In this document: positions 1-13,000 of the stretch, in pieces | Layout of the letters: every line of letters starts with the position of its first letter | How positions within the stretch are numbered: position 1 is the stretch's first letter | Source: Daphnia carinata | Lineage: Eukaryota > Arthropoda > Branchiopoda > Diplostraca > Daphniidae | Assembly (NCBI RefSeq): GCF_022539665.2 | Contig: NC_081337.1 | Span: 9,648,679 to 9,712,678 of the forward strand | Length of the DNA stretch: 64,000 bases | Reading direction: 5' to 3' | Program-made: the position numbers and the translations under genes | Notes under the pieces: model-generated | Told to the model about the DNA's origin: nothing | What the model saw: the letters and a program-made list of their open reading frames with translations, nothing else | Databases searched by the model: none

Positions 1-544
1 AAATAAGGGGGGAGGGATGCAATCACGCAAACCGAACAAGAACACACAAAAAAAAAACAACAACGAGAGCGGGCGACATCACGCTGCGTTCAGGTGGTAA
101 TGGTCCAGGTGTAATTAGTCGCCTGAGTGTGTCACAACAAGAGTTGTGTTATGAATGCCCCCTTTCTCCGATATCCTCTAAGTCTGCTTGCCATCATCTT
201 TTTCCTTTTCTTTCTTCTGAAACTCCGGGCACTTCCCTCCCCCCATCCCCTCCTCCCGTTGTACACACTGTCTACTAACAATCAATGGCCATAATCGTAA
301 CCGTAAATTAGCATCGCGCTTGAGTGCTGCCTTGGTCTGGTGGTGGTGTTTGCCGCGGTGGAAATCAACGATGTCTAAAAAAGAAACGGGTGGGAGACGG
401 GAAGCAAACGACGTGAAGAAAGAGTCGGATAGAAGAACGAGAAAAGAGAAGGAAGAAAAAAAAAAAAAAAATTACAAGAAAGACAAGCGCGGCCAGAAAC
501 AATTAGCCCAGAGAGCGAATAAGAAAGAGAGAAAGAGACCCTTG

Positions 545-567
<23 letters not shown>
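545..567. repeat. A23 homopolymer
   Basis: An uninterrupted run of A lies inside a wider purine tract. It accounts for the poly-lysine frame on the + strand and the poly-phenylalanine frame on the - strand. Confidence 0.9.
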
Positions 568-579
<12 letters not shown>

Positions 580-1690
580 CGGCGACGTGGAAATGAATAA
601 ACAACTGATAATAGTCGGTAGTAAATCATATTAATGGTAATGATAATAGGATCGGCTGAACCAGGCCAAGGGGAAAAACTGAGTAGGAACTACAAGAAAA
701 AGGCAGCGGGAGAGAAAGGCAGCCAACGAACAACGGTGCGCACAACCCTCCGAAAAAGAAAAAAAAATTAATTAAGCGGCAATTGGCGGTGGTGTGGGCT
801 AAGGATAATGCTGCTCTCATGAGACAAGTAGAAAGGAGGCCAACGATTTATTGGCATATTATGTATATACACCCTGTCTGTGTGTAGACTTGTGTGCGTT
901 TGCAATGTTGATTATGTATGGACATGCAATCTGATGAATCACTATAAGGCGAGTGACCTGGCCAGTGAGATGGCAGCTGCGTGGCAGTTTTGAATTCTTT
1001 TTTTTTTTTTTTTTTACTTGTGATTCTGTAAACTTTATTATGCAAATATGAACTCGCAATATAGGGAAAGACGATTGAAAGATACGAGACAGAAAGAAAG
1101 AAAAACAAAAATTTGTCGGAGAAACAGGAAAACGAAGAGGTTTGTCAACTAGGGTAACTTTCTTGCTTTCCGTCACGGAACGATCGCTTCAATCACGTCT
1201 ATTTTGTGTCTTGTTTCGCCCCTTTCGTGATGTGCGGTTTCCCGTTCCAGGGTCCCCGCATAGCTCGTAACGTATTTATAAAATTCAGCAGCGTGTCTGA
1301 CGAATAGTTTATTCGCGGGAGGGAATCCATATCTTTATACGGGTGTCCTTGCCTTGCCTGCCATTTTCTTTTTCTCCTTCTTTTGCCTGTGATGCGTAGA
1401 GCTAAAAAAAAAAAAAAAAAAAATATACAAACGGCAACAACAGAAAAGCAGCTGCAGCTGCAAAGTACAACCGGGCAGCCATACCAGTGAGGGCGGTCTC
1501 CATCTAATTGGCTGTGATTTGCCTGAACTCATGCCAAGAAAAAAAAAAATTATGCTTCACGCATTGGCTAGTCACGACTTGTGTTCCCGAATCTAGTGAC
1601 TTGTTATTATTCTTTTTCTTTCTTTCCTCTTTGCAGGTGCTTTCTTTCCTTCATGTCTCTCAGGTTTTTTGGTTTTTTTTTTTTGAGGGA

Positions 1691-1706
1691 GGGGGGGGGG
1701 GGGGGG
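1691..1706. repeat. G16 homopolymer
   Basis: A run of 16 G follows closely after a T12 run and GAGGGA. Long G runs are rarer than A/T runs in most animal genomes. The tract could form a G-quadruplex and is a likely site of assembly or length error. Confidence 0.9.
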
Positions 1707-1987
1707 CAGGTGGTATCTTGCACTGCACCTTTAAGCCGCTGACCCCCACCGTCCGCGGATTACATCTTTTGTCAAAGCTCGTGTACATGTAACCGTGCGT
1801 TGGACCATGGAGTGTACTGCGGTCCCGATAGAAATAAAATCGCTCATTGAAAGCCAGTCAAGAAAGGAAGAGAGCCAATTTTGCGATTTGCCAACGGCGG
1901 CCCGACAAGAGAGTCCCTACCAGTGAACGAAATGACTTTGTGAATACGATAACAAGCTTTACAAAGTTGGCATTTATCAAAGGGATC

Positions 1988-2012
1988 TATATATATATAT
2001 ATATATATATAT
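1988..2012. repeat. (TA)12 microsatellite
   Basis: A perfect TA dinucleotide array of about 12 units. It yields Ile-Tyr repeat frames on both strands, which are not genes. Confidence 0.9.
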
Positions 2013-2591
2013 CGCTGAAAGGCTGCTAATATTACACGCAGAGAGAGAGGGAAAAGCAAAAGAAAAAGAGAGAACCCACAGCCCCATTTAGATGGCGAGC
2101 ATTGAAGAAGCCCATCAAGTCAGCGTTGTATAGAGATTGGGTAGAAGGGTCGTTAAGTTTGGCCGAAGTATATGGCTAAAGCACTAGCTCATATCTACAT
2201 TCATTTGATCCGATGAGCTTATGTCAGCCAATTTTCCCTGGGCCAGGCAAACAGGAAACTGTAGTGCGTTATTACTGGACAAAATCCATGCCACGATTTT
2301 TTGTGCCACCAAAGTATTACTTTTTAATCCCGTCAAAACAGAAAACGAAGGTGACATTACCGAATATTGGCTTGTTTTCTCTCTTTTCACCATCGAACTG
2401 TCTACGTTCGTAGACACGCAGTCGCTAAAAAAAAAATATATATATATATAAAAGGGGAACTGTGACATGGTTGTATATAACCAAAAAGTCCGGGGCCATC
2501 GTATATTCTCTGCGGTCACACACAACAAGGCTATTACTCACGTTAGGGTGTCCTGGTGGAGCATCAGCGTGCGGACACGAATGTTAGCCAC

Positions 2592-2610
2592 GTACTATTG
2601 TGTATAGTAC
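2592..2610. other. Perfect small inverted repeat
   Basis: GTACTAT and ATAGTAC are separated by TGTGT, giving a 7-bp perfect stem with a 5-base loop. No adjoining gene suggests a role, and a stem this short can arise by chance. Confidence 0.5.
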
Positions 2611-3408
2611 ACAAGCTGGAATTACGCAGACCAATTTCACTGTGAAAGAAAATTGCTTTGGAAGCCGTTTACGTTGGATGAATGCTCATTGATTATTCGT
2701 GGAATTGACCGTGAGAGCGCTTCCGTTTTCTTCTTTTTCTTTTTTTGTTTTTTTTTTTTTTAGTTATTCTCTTGTCTTGAAACATTGAAGAACATTGAAG
2801 AAGTATAGGAAAAAAAAAAAGAAGGGCGCCAGCCAGTCATTGCCGCTTGTTCTTGAAGCCATTCAGCCATTACGCTCGTCGATTAACGACTGTCGGGGAG
2901 TGTCGCCCGTTCGAATTTTTTTTTTATCCGTCATCTGCGTAGTTGCTCATTTTACGAGCGACTGGTTTACTGCTCTTTTTATTATTTCGTTATTTCAAAG
3001 ATGATTTTCTTTTTTTTTCTTTTTTTTTGAAGCCCTTTTTTTTTCTTCTTCTTCGTTGGAAATTGAATTTTCGTTTGTATATAGCTCTCAGCCCAAAAAG
3101 ATGACCAATCTTCGCGTGGGCTCATTAACACGCAGTAAAGGTATGAGAGAAACAGTTAAAAACACGGAAAAGGTGAGCTTCAAAGAGAGCTCTGAAAATA
3201 TAACTATTATTACCTGCCTTAATAGTTTTTTTTTTTTTTTTTTTCTTTTTTCTCTAACTCGTTTTTTTTCTTCTTCTTCTTCGTTTTGAGTGGTCGAGTT
3301 CTGTGTTTGAGTGTCGACGCGGCATTTCTCTTTGATGGGACATACACGGTAGCCACAGTGTAGTGACAGCGGCACCGAACTTCGTGTGACGGGAACCCGC
3401 ACGTTCAT

Positions 3409-3409
<1 letters not shown>

Positions 3410-3449
<40 letters not shown>
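3410..3449. repeat. (CA)20 microsatellite
   Basis: A long, essentially perfect CA array, followed about 30 bases later by a T-run. It generates Cys-Val and His-Thr frames that should not be read as proteins. Confidence 0.95.
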
Positions 3450-3453
<4 letters not shown>

Positions 3454-3600
3454 CAACAACATTAATCTTGTCCTTCTATCTATTTTTTTTTTTTTTTTTT
3501 TCTTTCTAGAGCGACAGCACTTTTCTTCTTTCTTGCCCGAGCGAAACGGTCACTGCTTGTCCACCTCAAAGAAAATATAAAAAAACAAAAAAAAACATGA

Positions 3601-3608
3601 TGACGTCA
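3601..3608. promoter_or_regulatory. CRE-like palindrome TGACGTCA
   Basis: A perfect match to the CREB/ATF binding palindrome. About one match per 64 kb is expected by chance, so a single site is weak evidence for function. Confidence 0.25.
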
Positions 3609-3841
3609 TTTAGGCGTCAATGACTGCTCTTCCTAAATCGGCGATCACGCACATCAGCCCTTTCCGTTTTTTAAAGCTTTTATTCGTTCCCGTTCCCATG
3701 CTATTTACTGTATGTTTTGACCTGCCTGTGAAGTTGGGCTCCATTTTATTTTTTTAATCTCCTCTCACCGTTTGAATTTGTCTTTCATCCATGTCATTAC
3801 GAGTTTCTATTCTTCCGTCCGTTAAATGCCATTTTTACAAC

Positions 3842-3867
3842 AAAAAAAAAAAAAAAAAAAAAAAAAA
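3842..3867. repeat. A26 homopolymer
   Basis: Uninterrupted A run ending in GGGGG. No gene body or retroelement is seen directly upstream, so it cannot be called the poly(A) tail of a retrocopy. Confidence 0.9.
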
Positions 3868-4506
3868 GGGGGAAAATTTAAGTACCGCCACTCATTTTCA
3901 GTTACGAAAAGATATACATCATTCTGACAGACTTCATGGACATTTCTTTTCTTTTTCATAAACAGCACTATACCATTATATTAGTATATATATGTTTTCT
4001 GTTTGTTGGCCTCCCTCACTGACTGCGTCCTTTTTTGTCTCATTTTATGCGTTTTGCTTTCTTCTGTTTGAGCAGAGTGGAAACGCAAGTGGTAACATAT
4101 GGAGGGCTTGTAATTAAAAGATGACATGACAAGAACCCCCTACGCCACTGGTAACACGTGTAAAACGTTTTATTACGTTTCAACGCATGGAAAATAAGAG
4201 GCGCAGGAAGTGTTGGGTACATCGTACAAAATAAACACACACGCGCGTTAACTGTATCCGTGGACTTCGTGTGTACGTACGTGTGCGCTCGTTTTCGATG
4301 AGAACCAGGATCTTTCGAAAGCGACCGTTTTCCAAAGAAACGATTATGGGAGGTGCATTTTTTGTTTAGTCGGAAGTCGTTCGGCAGAGACCTAATTCGA
4401 TTTTGGAATCTAGTCGGGGCACAAGTTGACTCATTGTATTAGGCTGTTCCACGAATTGTGGATTCTACCGGTCGTGGGAACTAAAAGAAAAAAGAAGAAA
4501 CCAACC

Positions 4507-4530
4507 TTTTTTTTTTTTTTTTTTTTTTTT
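4507..4530. repeat. T24 homopolymer
   Basis: Uninterrupted T run with unique-looking sequence on both sides. It supplies the poly-lysine segment of a short minus-strand frame that is not a gene. Confidence 0.9.
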
Positions 4531-4921
4531 GATGGCGCATAACGATGTCTGGCCTTTTGCGCAACGCGCACACAGGTGGACCAATGACGGACCACTTGAC
4601 GATTGAGTAACAGAGGCGTACAGTCATCGACCATAGATATCTAGGCTAATGCTCCGATGAAAGCTTTCTGATGGACACAGTCGAATTAGCCTATTGTGTT
4701 GAAAACAACAAAACGAGGGGAGGACGAAGTGCATTTCATTCTCATTCATTGGCACTTTCTTCCTTTCCTTTCGTCCCCCCCCCCCCATAGGTGGTCTGGC
4801 GGATGGACAAGAAATCCGCTTATTAGTCGGAGACAAGGAGGGCGGAAAACGGGCCATTTGCCACTTGGATTTTCGAAACCAAAATGGGGCGACATGTGTT
4901 TCTAGTAAGAGCTTTAAACAA

Positions 4922-4937
4922 CCCCCCCCCCCCCCCT
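4922..4937. repeat. C16 homopolymer
   Basis: A run of 16 C, with a C12 run about 140 bases upstream at 4775-4786. The pair forms a local cluster of G/C runs in an otherwise AT-biased background. Confidence 0.9.
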
Positions 4938-6078
4938 CCCGAACTATAGCGAAGCTTTCGCGTACCGCTGTGACTAATGACCCGGTCATCCATTGACGGA
5001 AATGTGAAATGATTTGCCTACACCGTGTTCTCATTTAACTCTTTTCTTTTCTTTCTTTTTATTTTCTATAGACGACTCATCGTTTTGATATCTTTCATGG
5101 AAACCGTTATGTAGTATCATAGGTTTGTTGCGGTGGCTGATGAAACATTGTTCGTCTCGTCGATGATGACAGACCATATATGCAACTACGTGAGAAACTG
5201 TACTTGCATCCGGACGGTTACGGTGGGACACGCAAAGCGTTTGGTATTACAGCAGTTTTGACTTTCTAGTTTCTTAAACGTTCTTCTTTTTAAAACGTAA
5301 TTCTATTCACGGCGTTGATAATGTTGGTGCCGATGATGTTAGCCAAAGTGGCAATACAACTGACTCGAAATGAAATGTTGTCTAATCGACTTTGAGGGTC
5401 TCGAATTTCCACTGGAACAGACGGTGTGGGACTTCGGCTTTCTGTGCACGTCCTTTTAAACGCTAACGAAGATAACACGGCAAGTGGGGGCTGTCAATGA
5501 TCTCTTCTCCGGGGAGTGTAAACTGTGTACATGTTCAATGTTCTTGGAGGAAAACAATTGAAGATGGGGAGGGGTTGTAGGAAGATGTTTTGGACGCATC
5601 CGTCCTTGATCTCCACTCAAGTAGATAAAAAAGAAAAACCTTTTTACCTTTTTTTCCTTTTTGTTGTTGTTTTTAAGGTTGAAGAAAAAAAGAAAGAGCT
5701 CGAAACTAACATGTCCACCATTGTGTTTAGTACCACACCAAAAAATATATATATCTATGCCATCTTCTTTGATATTCCCATCCGAACAATGTTCCCTTCG
5801 ACGTGCCAAGCAAAACCTGAGCACATCGAATATGAAAGATTTTCTTCTTCTTTTTTTTTTTGGAACAGACTTAGTGCTGTGCATGGTGTGAAAAAAAAAG
5901 GATAGGTATGGGAGGAGTATTCTTCCTTACATTAGGGGTCCACAAAGCAGCTGGAACACATTATGAGATGATGGAGAACAAGAAGAGGATAAGAAATAGA
6001 GAGTAAAATGCTGCAGAAGAAAGGCTTATAAACGATGGTTAAAAATACGGGTCGATGTACAAGTAGATATATATACAG

Positions 6079-6098
6079 TATATATATATATATATATA
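6079..6098. repeat. (TA)10 microsatellite
   Basis: Short perfect TA array, with an imperfect ATATAT stretch just before it. Confidence 0.85.
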
Positions 6099-7025
6099 CA
6101 TTGTTTTTCTTTTTCCTTTTCCCCTGCTCTTGTGCCAAAGGATGACAAGGGAGGTTTGTTCCACCGTTTTTTTTTTTTCGAGAGGGCCAAAGTTCACGGG
6201 CCAAGTTTTCCAAGTCTGCAATTAGTTTGACTGGATTTCTCTTTCCTTTTGTTATGGGGTACTTTGCTAGAAATTTCCTCCTTTTCATAGCAGAAGCTCA
6301 ACGGGAATAGAGAGGGATAAGGTGAACCATACAGCAAGCCCCCTTCGGCTCCAAAATGTTTTTCAACGAAGAGACTTCGGCAGGGTCTCCGATTTGTAAT
6401 ATCCCTTTAAAGTTTTGATTTAAAAAGAAAAAAAGGAGGTTGTTGGGTACATTTGTCGGATATGAAATTGTGGCGCTAGTTGAACTTTGAGTACAAGAAG
6501 ATATGCCGCCTCACCGAGGTAAAGATTGTGTACCTTCGTAGGATTCGTAACCTACACATTGAGGTAAGAAAAGGAGGCAATCAGCTCGCCAGAGAGGGAC
6601 GTACCAATTTTCTTTTTTTAAAGGGGCGACCCAATGTGCTTAAGAAACTCTATTCGATTATATTTTATTTTATTTTATTTTTTTTTTTTTTTTGAGAGGG
6701 TACCACTACATTCTCCTGGTATATTCAATACACACACACACAAAAAAAGGAGGGGAGAGGGAATGGTCGAAACACGGTGTTGTGTCAGTCGGAAGGTAGC
6801 CATTGGTTTTCTTGTGGGCAACATAGTAAACAGTGAAAATAGAAGGGAAACCGAAAGACAGTTGGTCGACGTTTCCTTGAAGAGCCGGCATCAGGATCTA
6901 GTATGACCTGGTGACCCACGGAATGTTGAACTCTCTCAAGGACCGCCTGCCACAAACTAGAGGAAATATGCGCCATCAGTCTCTTTTGAAATACCTTTTC
7001 TTTTGCCCCCCCCCCTCTCTATATG

Positions 7026-7043
7026 GAGGGGTATACCCCCCTC
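7026..7043. other. Palindrome GAGGGG-TATA-CCCCTC type
   Basis: A near-perfect inverted repeat centred on GTATAC, with G-rich and C-rich arms, immediately followed by A20. The sequence GGTATA next to C or A runs recurs elsewhere (for example 14971, 31838, 38904 and 54973), but the matches are too short to define a repeat family. Confidence 0.4.
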
Positions 7044-9189
7044 AAAAAAAAAAAAAAAAAAAAGCCTTGTATATACAGGATGAAACACATGGCCCTGTTC
7101 CAGATGGAAGATCTGCCCTATATGAGAGGTGTAGGTATGAAGGGTAGGTTGCACCATTGCAGATATTGGGTTGTTAAGAAGCCTGAGCCCCTCAATTAGA
7201 TCAGTGTCCTAGAAAATATTTGATTCATCAAGTGCCACATCCACAGTAAATCTCCTCCTCAACTCCCCCCTTGTGTTATTTTCCTTCGCACTCCTCCCTT
7301 CACCTACCGAACCATTTACAAAGGGGAGAAGAGAAAAAGTTTGAAAAGTATACAAAAAAAAAAAAAAAATAAATAAAAATAATAATAATAAACATGGGTC
7401 GAAAATGAGGGTAGAAAAAAGCCTGTTGTTAGCATCATTTTGTTATTAACTTTTTTCTCTTTCTTTTCTCTTTTTGACTGACATTTTTTTTTTCTCTTGT
7501 CTTGCTTTCAACTTTAGTTGAAAAAGGTGTGACGGCTAAGAATTAGAACAGAATCACATAAATCATGAGACAGGTCTCCCTCATTCCCCCCCCCCCCCCC
7601 TCTTCTTTAACTTAGAGCTCTACGTGTAGTTCTAGTAGTATATACGCTGCGTGAGTGTGAAAGAGCTTTATTTATTATCTGACGTGTTTTGTTTTCTTCT
7701 TGTTTGGGCGTGATGCCATCTCTGTCTCGTCTCTCTATTTTCAACTCTATCTATGGTCAATGATGGTTTCCTATCCAGCTAACGGTAACACGCATCTCAT
7801 GTGCGCGACACGAAAATGCTGAGTCAAATAATAACAAAAACAAAACAAAACCAAAAAGAGCAATGACGTCCGAGTAAAAAGTACCCAGTAATCGGTAAGT
7901 GAGAAAAAAAAAATAATAATAAACCACTACGTCGTAGCCGATCCGTAAAAACGGTTTTTACTCAACGCTGGGAGATAATCGCTGAATCAAACAGCAGAAC
8001 CAAACACTAAAAAAAAAACAAAAAAACAAGAGAAGAGAAAAGAAAATAAGGAGAACAGGAACTTGCAAATGAAAATGGTGCATAAAAAGAACACCTTTAT
8101 GTATTAAAATAAAAATAAAAAAAAAGCTGGTGGGTTCCAATGATTGTTTACTTTCTTTTTTCGGTGTTTATCATTTGAAAAGATGAAATCTTTTATTTTC
8201 TTCTTTTTTTTCTCTCTCTCTCTCTCTTGTTGGATGGCTTCGTCAAGGGCATTTTTTTTTTCTCCTTTTAAATCATCGTTTTTCTTTTTCGTTTGTTGTC
8301 ATTTGATTTTCTTTTTTTTTTTTTCTTTTTTTTTCGTTTCTTACCCAGCTGCTTCTTCAAACTGACGTTGGTTACGTTTGGCTGCGTCTAGCCGATCCAA
8401 TCTTCAATCTTCTGAACCACTATAGGGCTCACCACTATAAGAGATAGATACGTCTTTTCTGATGTTTTGTTTTCCTTCTCCACTTCTTCGTCCCTGCTCG
8501 TGGTAAGGCTCTTTTTTCTGTTAAGAAACGAGTCGCCAAGAGATTGAACGAAACAAGAGGAAGACATTTGAGAAGTCAAATAGATATAACCGTGAAAGAA
8601 AAGTTAACAACGACGCTGCACATTATTATCGGAAGAAGTTTTTATTTTGTTTTTTTTTACTCGTCCACCGTCATCTTTTCTTCTTTTCTCTCGTTTCTTT
8701 CCCCACTTTTTTCGTGAGAAGTACCCGCACACCTCACGGAACTAGTTCGAAAGAAGGTTTAAAAAAAAAAAAATAAATATCCTTCGAAAAATGAAAGGAC
8801 GAACAACAATAGTTTTGTCGAAAGGCCTGTGATGTTTTCTTTTCAATCCTGCAAAAGGGAATCTATAAAAAAAAATCGAAGAGAATAACAAAACAAGAGA
8901 GGTACTAAAGGTAAATCGTACAAAATTAAGAAGAAGAAGAAGAAAAAAGAAAAGGGGAAAAAAAATGAAACATTTTTCTTTTGATTGTGGTTCAACGCAA
9001 TTATCAACACAGTGTGGTGGCTGTTACCAACTCTCCACCCCGAGTCCTTGTGCGGCGCTTATACATTTTTGTATACAACACACACAGTTGCACAGACCGA
9101 CAAGTCCGACAGGCCCCCCTCCCTTTTTTCCACTTGTTTCATTTGTAAATGTACTTCCTTTGGAAGCCGACTATAACTTTGTGGCCTCC

Positions 9190-9217
9190 TTTTTTTTTTT
9201 TTTTTTTTTTTTTTTTT
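9190..9217. repeat. T28 homopolymer
   Basis: One of the longest T runs in the window. It underlies a poly-Phe frame on the + strand. Confidence 0.9.
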
Positions 9218-9659
9218 CCTACCCTCTCTGCTGTTTGTGTCTATTTTATTTCTATCTATGTCTCTTCCAAGAAAAAATAAAGAAGAGACACTTGAAAAAG
9301 AACCAAAATTTCCTATGGTAATAATGCTTCGGTCCACCTGACTTGTTCCAATGTCGTTGGAAAAGAGGGGGGGAGTGCGATTCCAAGCGAGACATGTATA
9401 ACAAGGAGATAGGAGGGGGGTTTGAAAGACAAACCGCGGTTGGTGGTATGATTCAGAGATATAACAAGTTGTATCGGAAGTTCGAGTGCATGTGTTGGAT
9501 ACCCGGATCCTGAAAACGTAACTACGGAAAAACGACGTGTCATCTCTTTTTTTTTTTTCGGTTGTGGTGTAGTAGTAGTTGTTGTATTTATGGAATATAA
9601 CACTAACGAACTACTCTAAAGCCCAGTCTGACTGTGAAATGGCAACAACAACAACGAAC

Positions 9660-9687
9660 AAAAAAAAAAAAAAAAAAAAAAAAAAAA
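9660..9687. repeat. A28 homopolymer
   Basis: Long A run preceded by a short ACAACAACAACGAACA stretch. It looks like an imperfect AAC repeat that expanded into A. Confidence 0.9.
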
Positions 9688-10046
9688 CGGAGCGATCCGG
9701 GACGACTTCCTATATTCTTTTTATCCTGTTGTTGTTGTGTTTCCACACCACGAGATTCGGCGATGCGGTGGTGGCGAAGACTGTCTTTCGACAGCTTTGA
9801 ATCATAAGTTAGTCTTTTCTCTTACACTAACTTCCATCTATGGTTAACCGCAAGCTCTCTTTCGTTGATAAGAGAAACCCTGTGATTTCTCTCCGGTGCA
9901 AGGGCAACCCTCCACCTCCTACATGTCTCGCAGGAGCAGCAGACCCACCTTGATGCCTCGCTTTTCCAAGACGCCCAACTATGTTATGTGTGTGTTCGTT
10001 TGCAAAAGAGATGGACGACGTTGTCGAATTTATTATCATTTTTTTC

Positions 10047-10070
10047 TTGTTGTTGTTGTTGTTGTTGTTG
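10047..10070. repeat. (TTG)8 triplet repeat
   Basis: Perfect TTG array of eight units, which reads as poly-Gln (CAA) on the minus strand. The surrounding minus-strand frame shows no recognisable domain, so a transcription-factor-type polyglutamine exon is possible but unsupported. Confidence 0.85.
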
Positions 10071-13000
10071 ACCGCATCCTCGTTTCCACTCATTTTTTTT
10101 TTGTTTGTACTTTGTTTGTTTGCTTTTATGTTTCCTTCTTCTCGACGTCTTGCAATACAATAGGCCATCGTTGATTGCCGACAGGGAATCGGCGCCGTGT
10201 TGAGGTACACGCAATAGCAAACAAGTTGAATGACGGACGAACGATGCATTCGATCGTCAAAGGGGTCTCGTTTAAACGCTATTTTCATCCGTAGATTGGC
10301 CCGTAAGTGATGACCATGAGAAAAAACTATTCGCACAATCGGTACGCTGGATGTATAGACAGTATATTTCAATCAGGCTATGTGTGTTAGAGGCCCTCGC
10401 ACCGCCTTGAGTCGTCTTCTTTTTGCTGGCATCGATGATGATGATGATGGTGCATGTACACCATCACTTTCTAATGGATGAAAAGGAGACGGAACCCCAA
10501 CCAAACATTTGCTGGCCATGTTGAGTGCGGGCTCACGACTATATAATGCAATCTGATGGGCTATCGATAGGCGTATGGAGGGGATAGTCAAAAGCGCTGG
10601 GCTATCGATTCGGGATATTGTCCCCTTTTTTTTTTTTTTCTTTTAATGTGCCGCTCCCGACAGCTGTGGCGAGTCTTTTCTCACTCATTTCCATTCGTCC
10701 GTCTAACCCTCGTCCTTGTAAAGTAGACTTGTTTATGGACTCGAAGCACAATTGCGGAACACGCACTCTAATCAACCCCCACACACAAAAAAAAAAAGAC
10801 GCTAGAAATGGCCCGTCTCACTATACCAGCATGATAGCACCACATCCTCCTTCAACGTTTGAAATGCTATACGCTTTTTGATTTTTGTCCTCTCCTTTTC
10901 CCCGATTGTATTCATTGCGTCTATTATGCGTTTGCTTGTCACTCCATGTTCTGGAACTTGTCCACCTTTCCCCCCGTCTTCTTTTACACCTCTGTATCAC
11001 CTCAGTTTTCATTTCGTCCATTGCTATTTTTTGTAGTGGGGAGAGAGAGAGAGTGTCCCAATTCGTGACTTCGCACTACTCAACAATCATTAAACTTAAT
11101 GGTGGTCATCTTCTTGAAAGAGCTAGCTGCTCTCAGGCAGAACGGGAGAAGAGGTTTTTAGCCTTTACGTGATTAGCGCTCTCAGCTTCCTGTCCAGTTG
11201 ACCGCGTTCTCGTTCAAGATCGAAAAGGAGAGAGGACAGTGGTCAACGATCCTTAAAAAACAGTTTGTACTGAACTTTGTGGTTCACCGGGCTCAAGGAT
11301 AAACCCTAAAACAGAGTCATGTTTTGTTATTGGAATTAGATAGAGTCATATCGTTGCGTTAGAGCAACATCTATGACGATAACCTCGTGTAAGTTCAGTT
11401 CCGTCTCTTACGCAGCCACAATGGGTCCCTAATCAAATGCGGAAGAAAAATGCGATAAAAGCCGCCATTATTAAAATTCACGTTGAAATGCAAAAACGTA
11501 TAACGGAAGGTGAAATGGGATGGGGGGGGGGGGGGCGGAAGGGTTTGTACCAGGAACTGCATACGATTGCGGCAGGCGAGAAAAAGCTTAGCCCCAACAC
11601 TTACGCATATGTGTGTGACTCAGTTGCCTCTACTTTTTCATTCCAAACGAAGGATTTTCCCGGACGAGAGTAAAGTGGGGTGATACACGTCCGTTGTTTA
11701 CAAAAAGCGGAAGGTCGCCTGAAACCTTACGTGGGTTGAATGGCGCTGATTACATCAACAAGAGCACCACACTGACCCGGATTGAAAATGTTCAAATCTT
11801 TCTCTCTTTTTTTTTTCTCTTATAGGATACAAACAAGGATAATCTTTGGTCTCATTTTTTTTTAAAAGGGGGAGAGTTCGTCCTAGCACTCACGGACTGA
11901 TACTCTTTCGGAATCCGTGATAGAAAAAAAAAAAAAAAAAAAAAGGCTTGATATTCAAATGGAAGACCCACCTCTTGTCAACTCATGGCGTTCCGCTTCC
12001 ACAAGTCCAGAACGTGATAATCAAATACAGTAGGACAAAAAAAAAATAAAAATAAATAAATACACATACACACAAATAACAAAATGGAACTGTGAAAAAA
12101 GAAAAACTAAACAAAAAAAAAAATTATTATTAGTAAGATTTAAGATAACCAGGTCTAGTGCGCTAATCCAATTCTCGTGTTTTTGGCGCTGACAGGCATT
12201 CGTTCGTCGACCTAGCGTTCCACATCCGTAGCGCCACGAAAATGTCACCGCGGCTTTAGCAACGGCATTTCTTTTGCCTTCTTGTCCAGCACAAGCAGAG
12301 GGACTCGTAATCTCGCTAGCTTTATACGGGGACGGCCGTGTATCAACAAATTGGATTGATGCAGGGCTCCATTCTATTTTTTTTTATTTTTATTTTTTTT
12401 TTTGCCTTCCTTCCTTTCCTATGAGATTTGTTTTTAAAAGGACGGGCAGCTGGACATCCCACGTAGAATCCGTCACACACACACAGACACACACACAAAA
12501 AAAAGGTCGCATCAGATTGACCGATAAGAGAGAGAGAGAAACATTTTGAAACTCCTGACGGCCATTAGCAGAATGACAGCCATTACGCGATCTGGCCAAC
12601 AATAATTGGGCAGCTGTGCGCGGTAGCTGCTGTATAACCAAAAATCGTCCAGCCATGCGAAAATGGATGGCACGATCCTGTAAAAACAAAAAAAAAAAGG
12701 CGAAAAGTGATCTCATCCAAAGAGGAGCTTCTGTTTTCTTGTGTGAGCCAAATTGTCATAATGAGTTAAATTGCTGCTGTTTTCATTTCTTATTTTTTGT
12801 TTTCGCTGTTTTCTTCTTTAAAGTGAACGTTGTGGCACATCGGATTCGACAGCAAGGCGCGAAAAACTAAATATGAAGAAGTGATTGACGAATTTTCTTA
12901 TACATTTGTATTGATTTAAGATAAAACGAGCAATGATTTTGTTGACTTTACTCTTCGGAGTTGTGCGTGCATAGTGATAGAATCTGGAACAAGTTTGGAA

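Larger units (their letters stand above)
1..3600. other. Non-coding, homopolymer-rich stretch
   Basis: No credible gene is visible. A purine tract at about 410-600 includes an A23 run at 545-567, and its lysine-rich open frame is only a translation of A-runs. Other landmarks are T18 at 998-1015, A20 at 1404-1423, a T12 followed by a G16 run at 1673-1706, a (TA)n array at 1988-2012, and very T-rich DNA from about 2720 to 3060. A CRE palindrome sits at the right edge. Acceptor-like pyrimidine-CAG sites occur (for example near 1635) but lead into low-complexity sequence. Confidence 0.7.
3600..6950. other. Non-coding stretch with long A, T and C runs
   Basis: No supported gene. Landmarks are A26 at 3842-3867, T24 at 4507-4530, C12 at 4775-4786, C16 at 4922-4937 and a TA array at 6079-6098. 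A short frame near 6480-6563 carries two donor-like sites, but no recognisable product and no good acceptor. Confidence 0.65.

Noticed and set aside
320-634. Lys/Arg-rich ORF at the left edge
   Set aside because: Its composition follows directly from a purine tract containing an A23 run.
1626-1637. Strong pyrimidine-GCAG acceptor near 1635
   Set aside because: Downstream sequence is pyrimidine-rich and then a T12-G16 tract, with no plausible exon. It illustrates how common false acceptors are in this window.
9827-10372. 181-codon minus-strand ORF with Asn/Lys repeats
   Set aside because: The repeat part is the TTG triplet array read in another frame. The flanks show no domain and no splice support.
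2864-12587. Eleven-base CAGCCATTACG occurring twice (2864 and 12577), possible Polycomb-type GCCAT sites
   Set aside because: Hundreds of 11-base coincidences are expected between positions in 64 kb, so the repeat carries no weight on its own.
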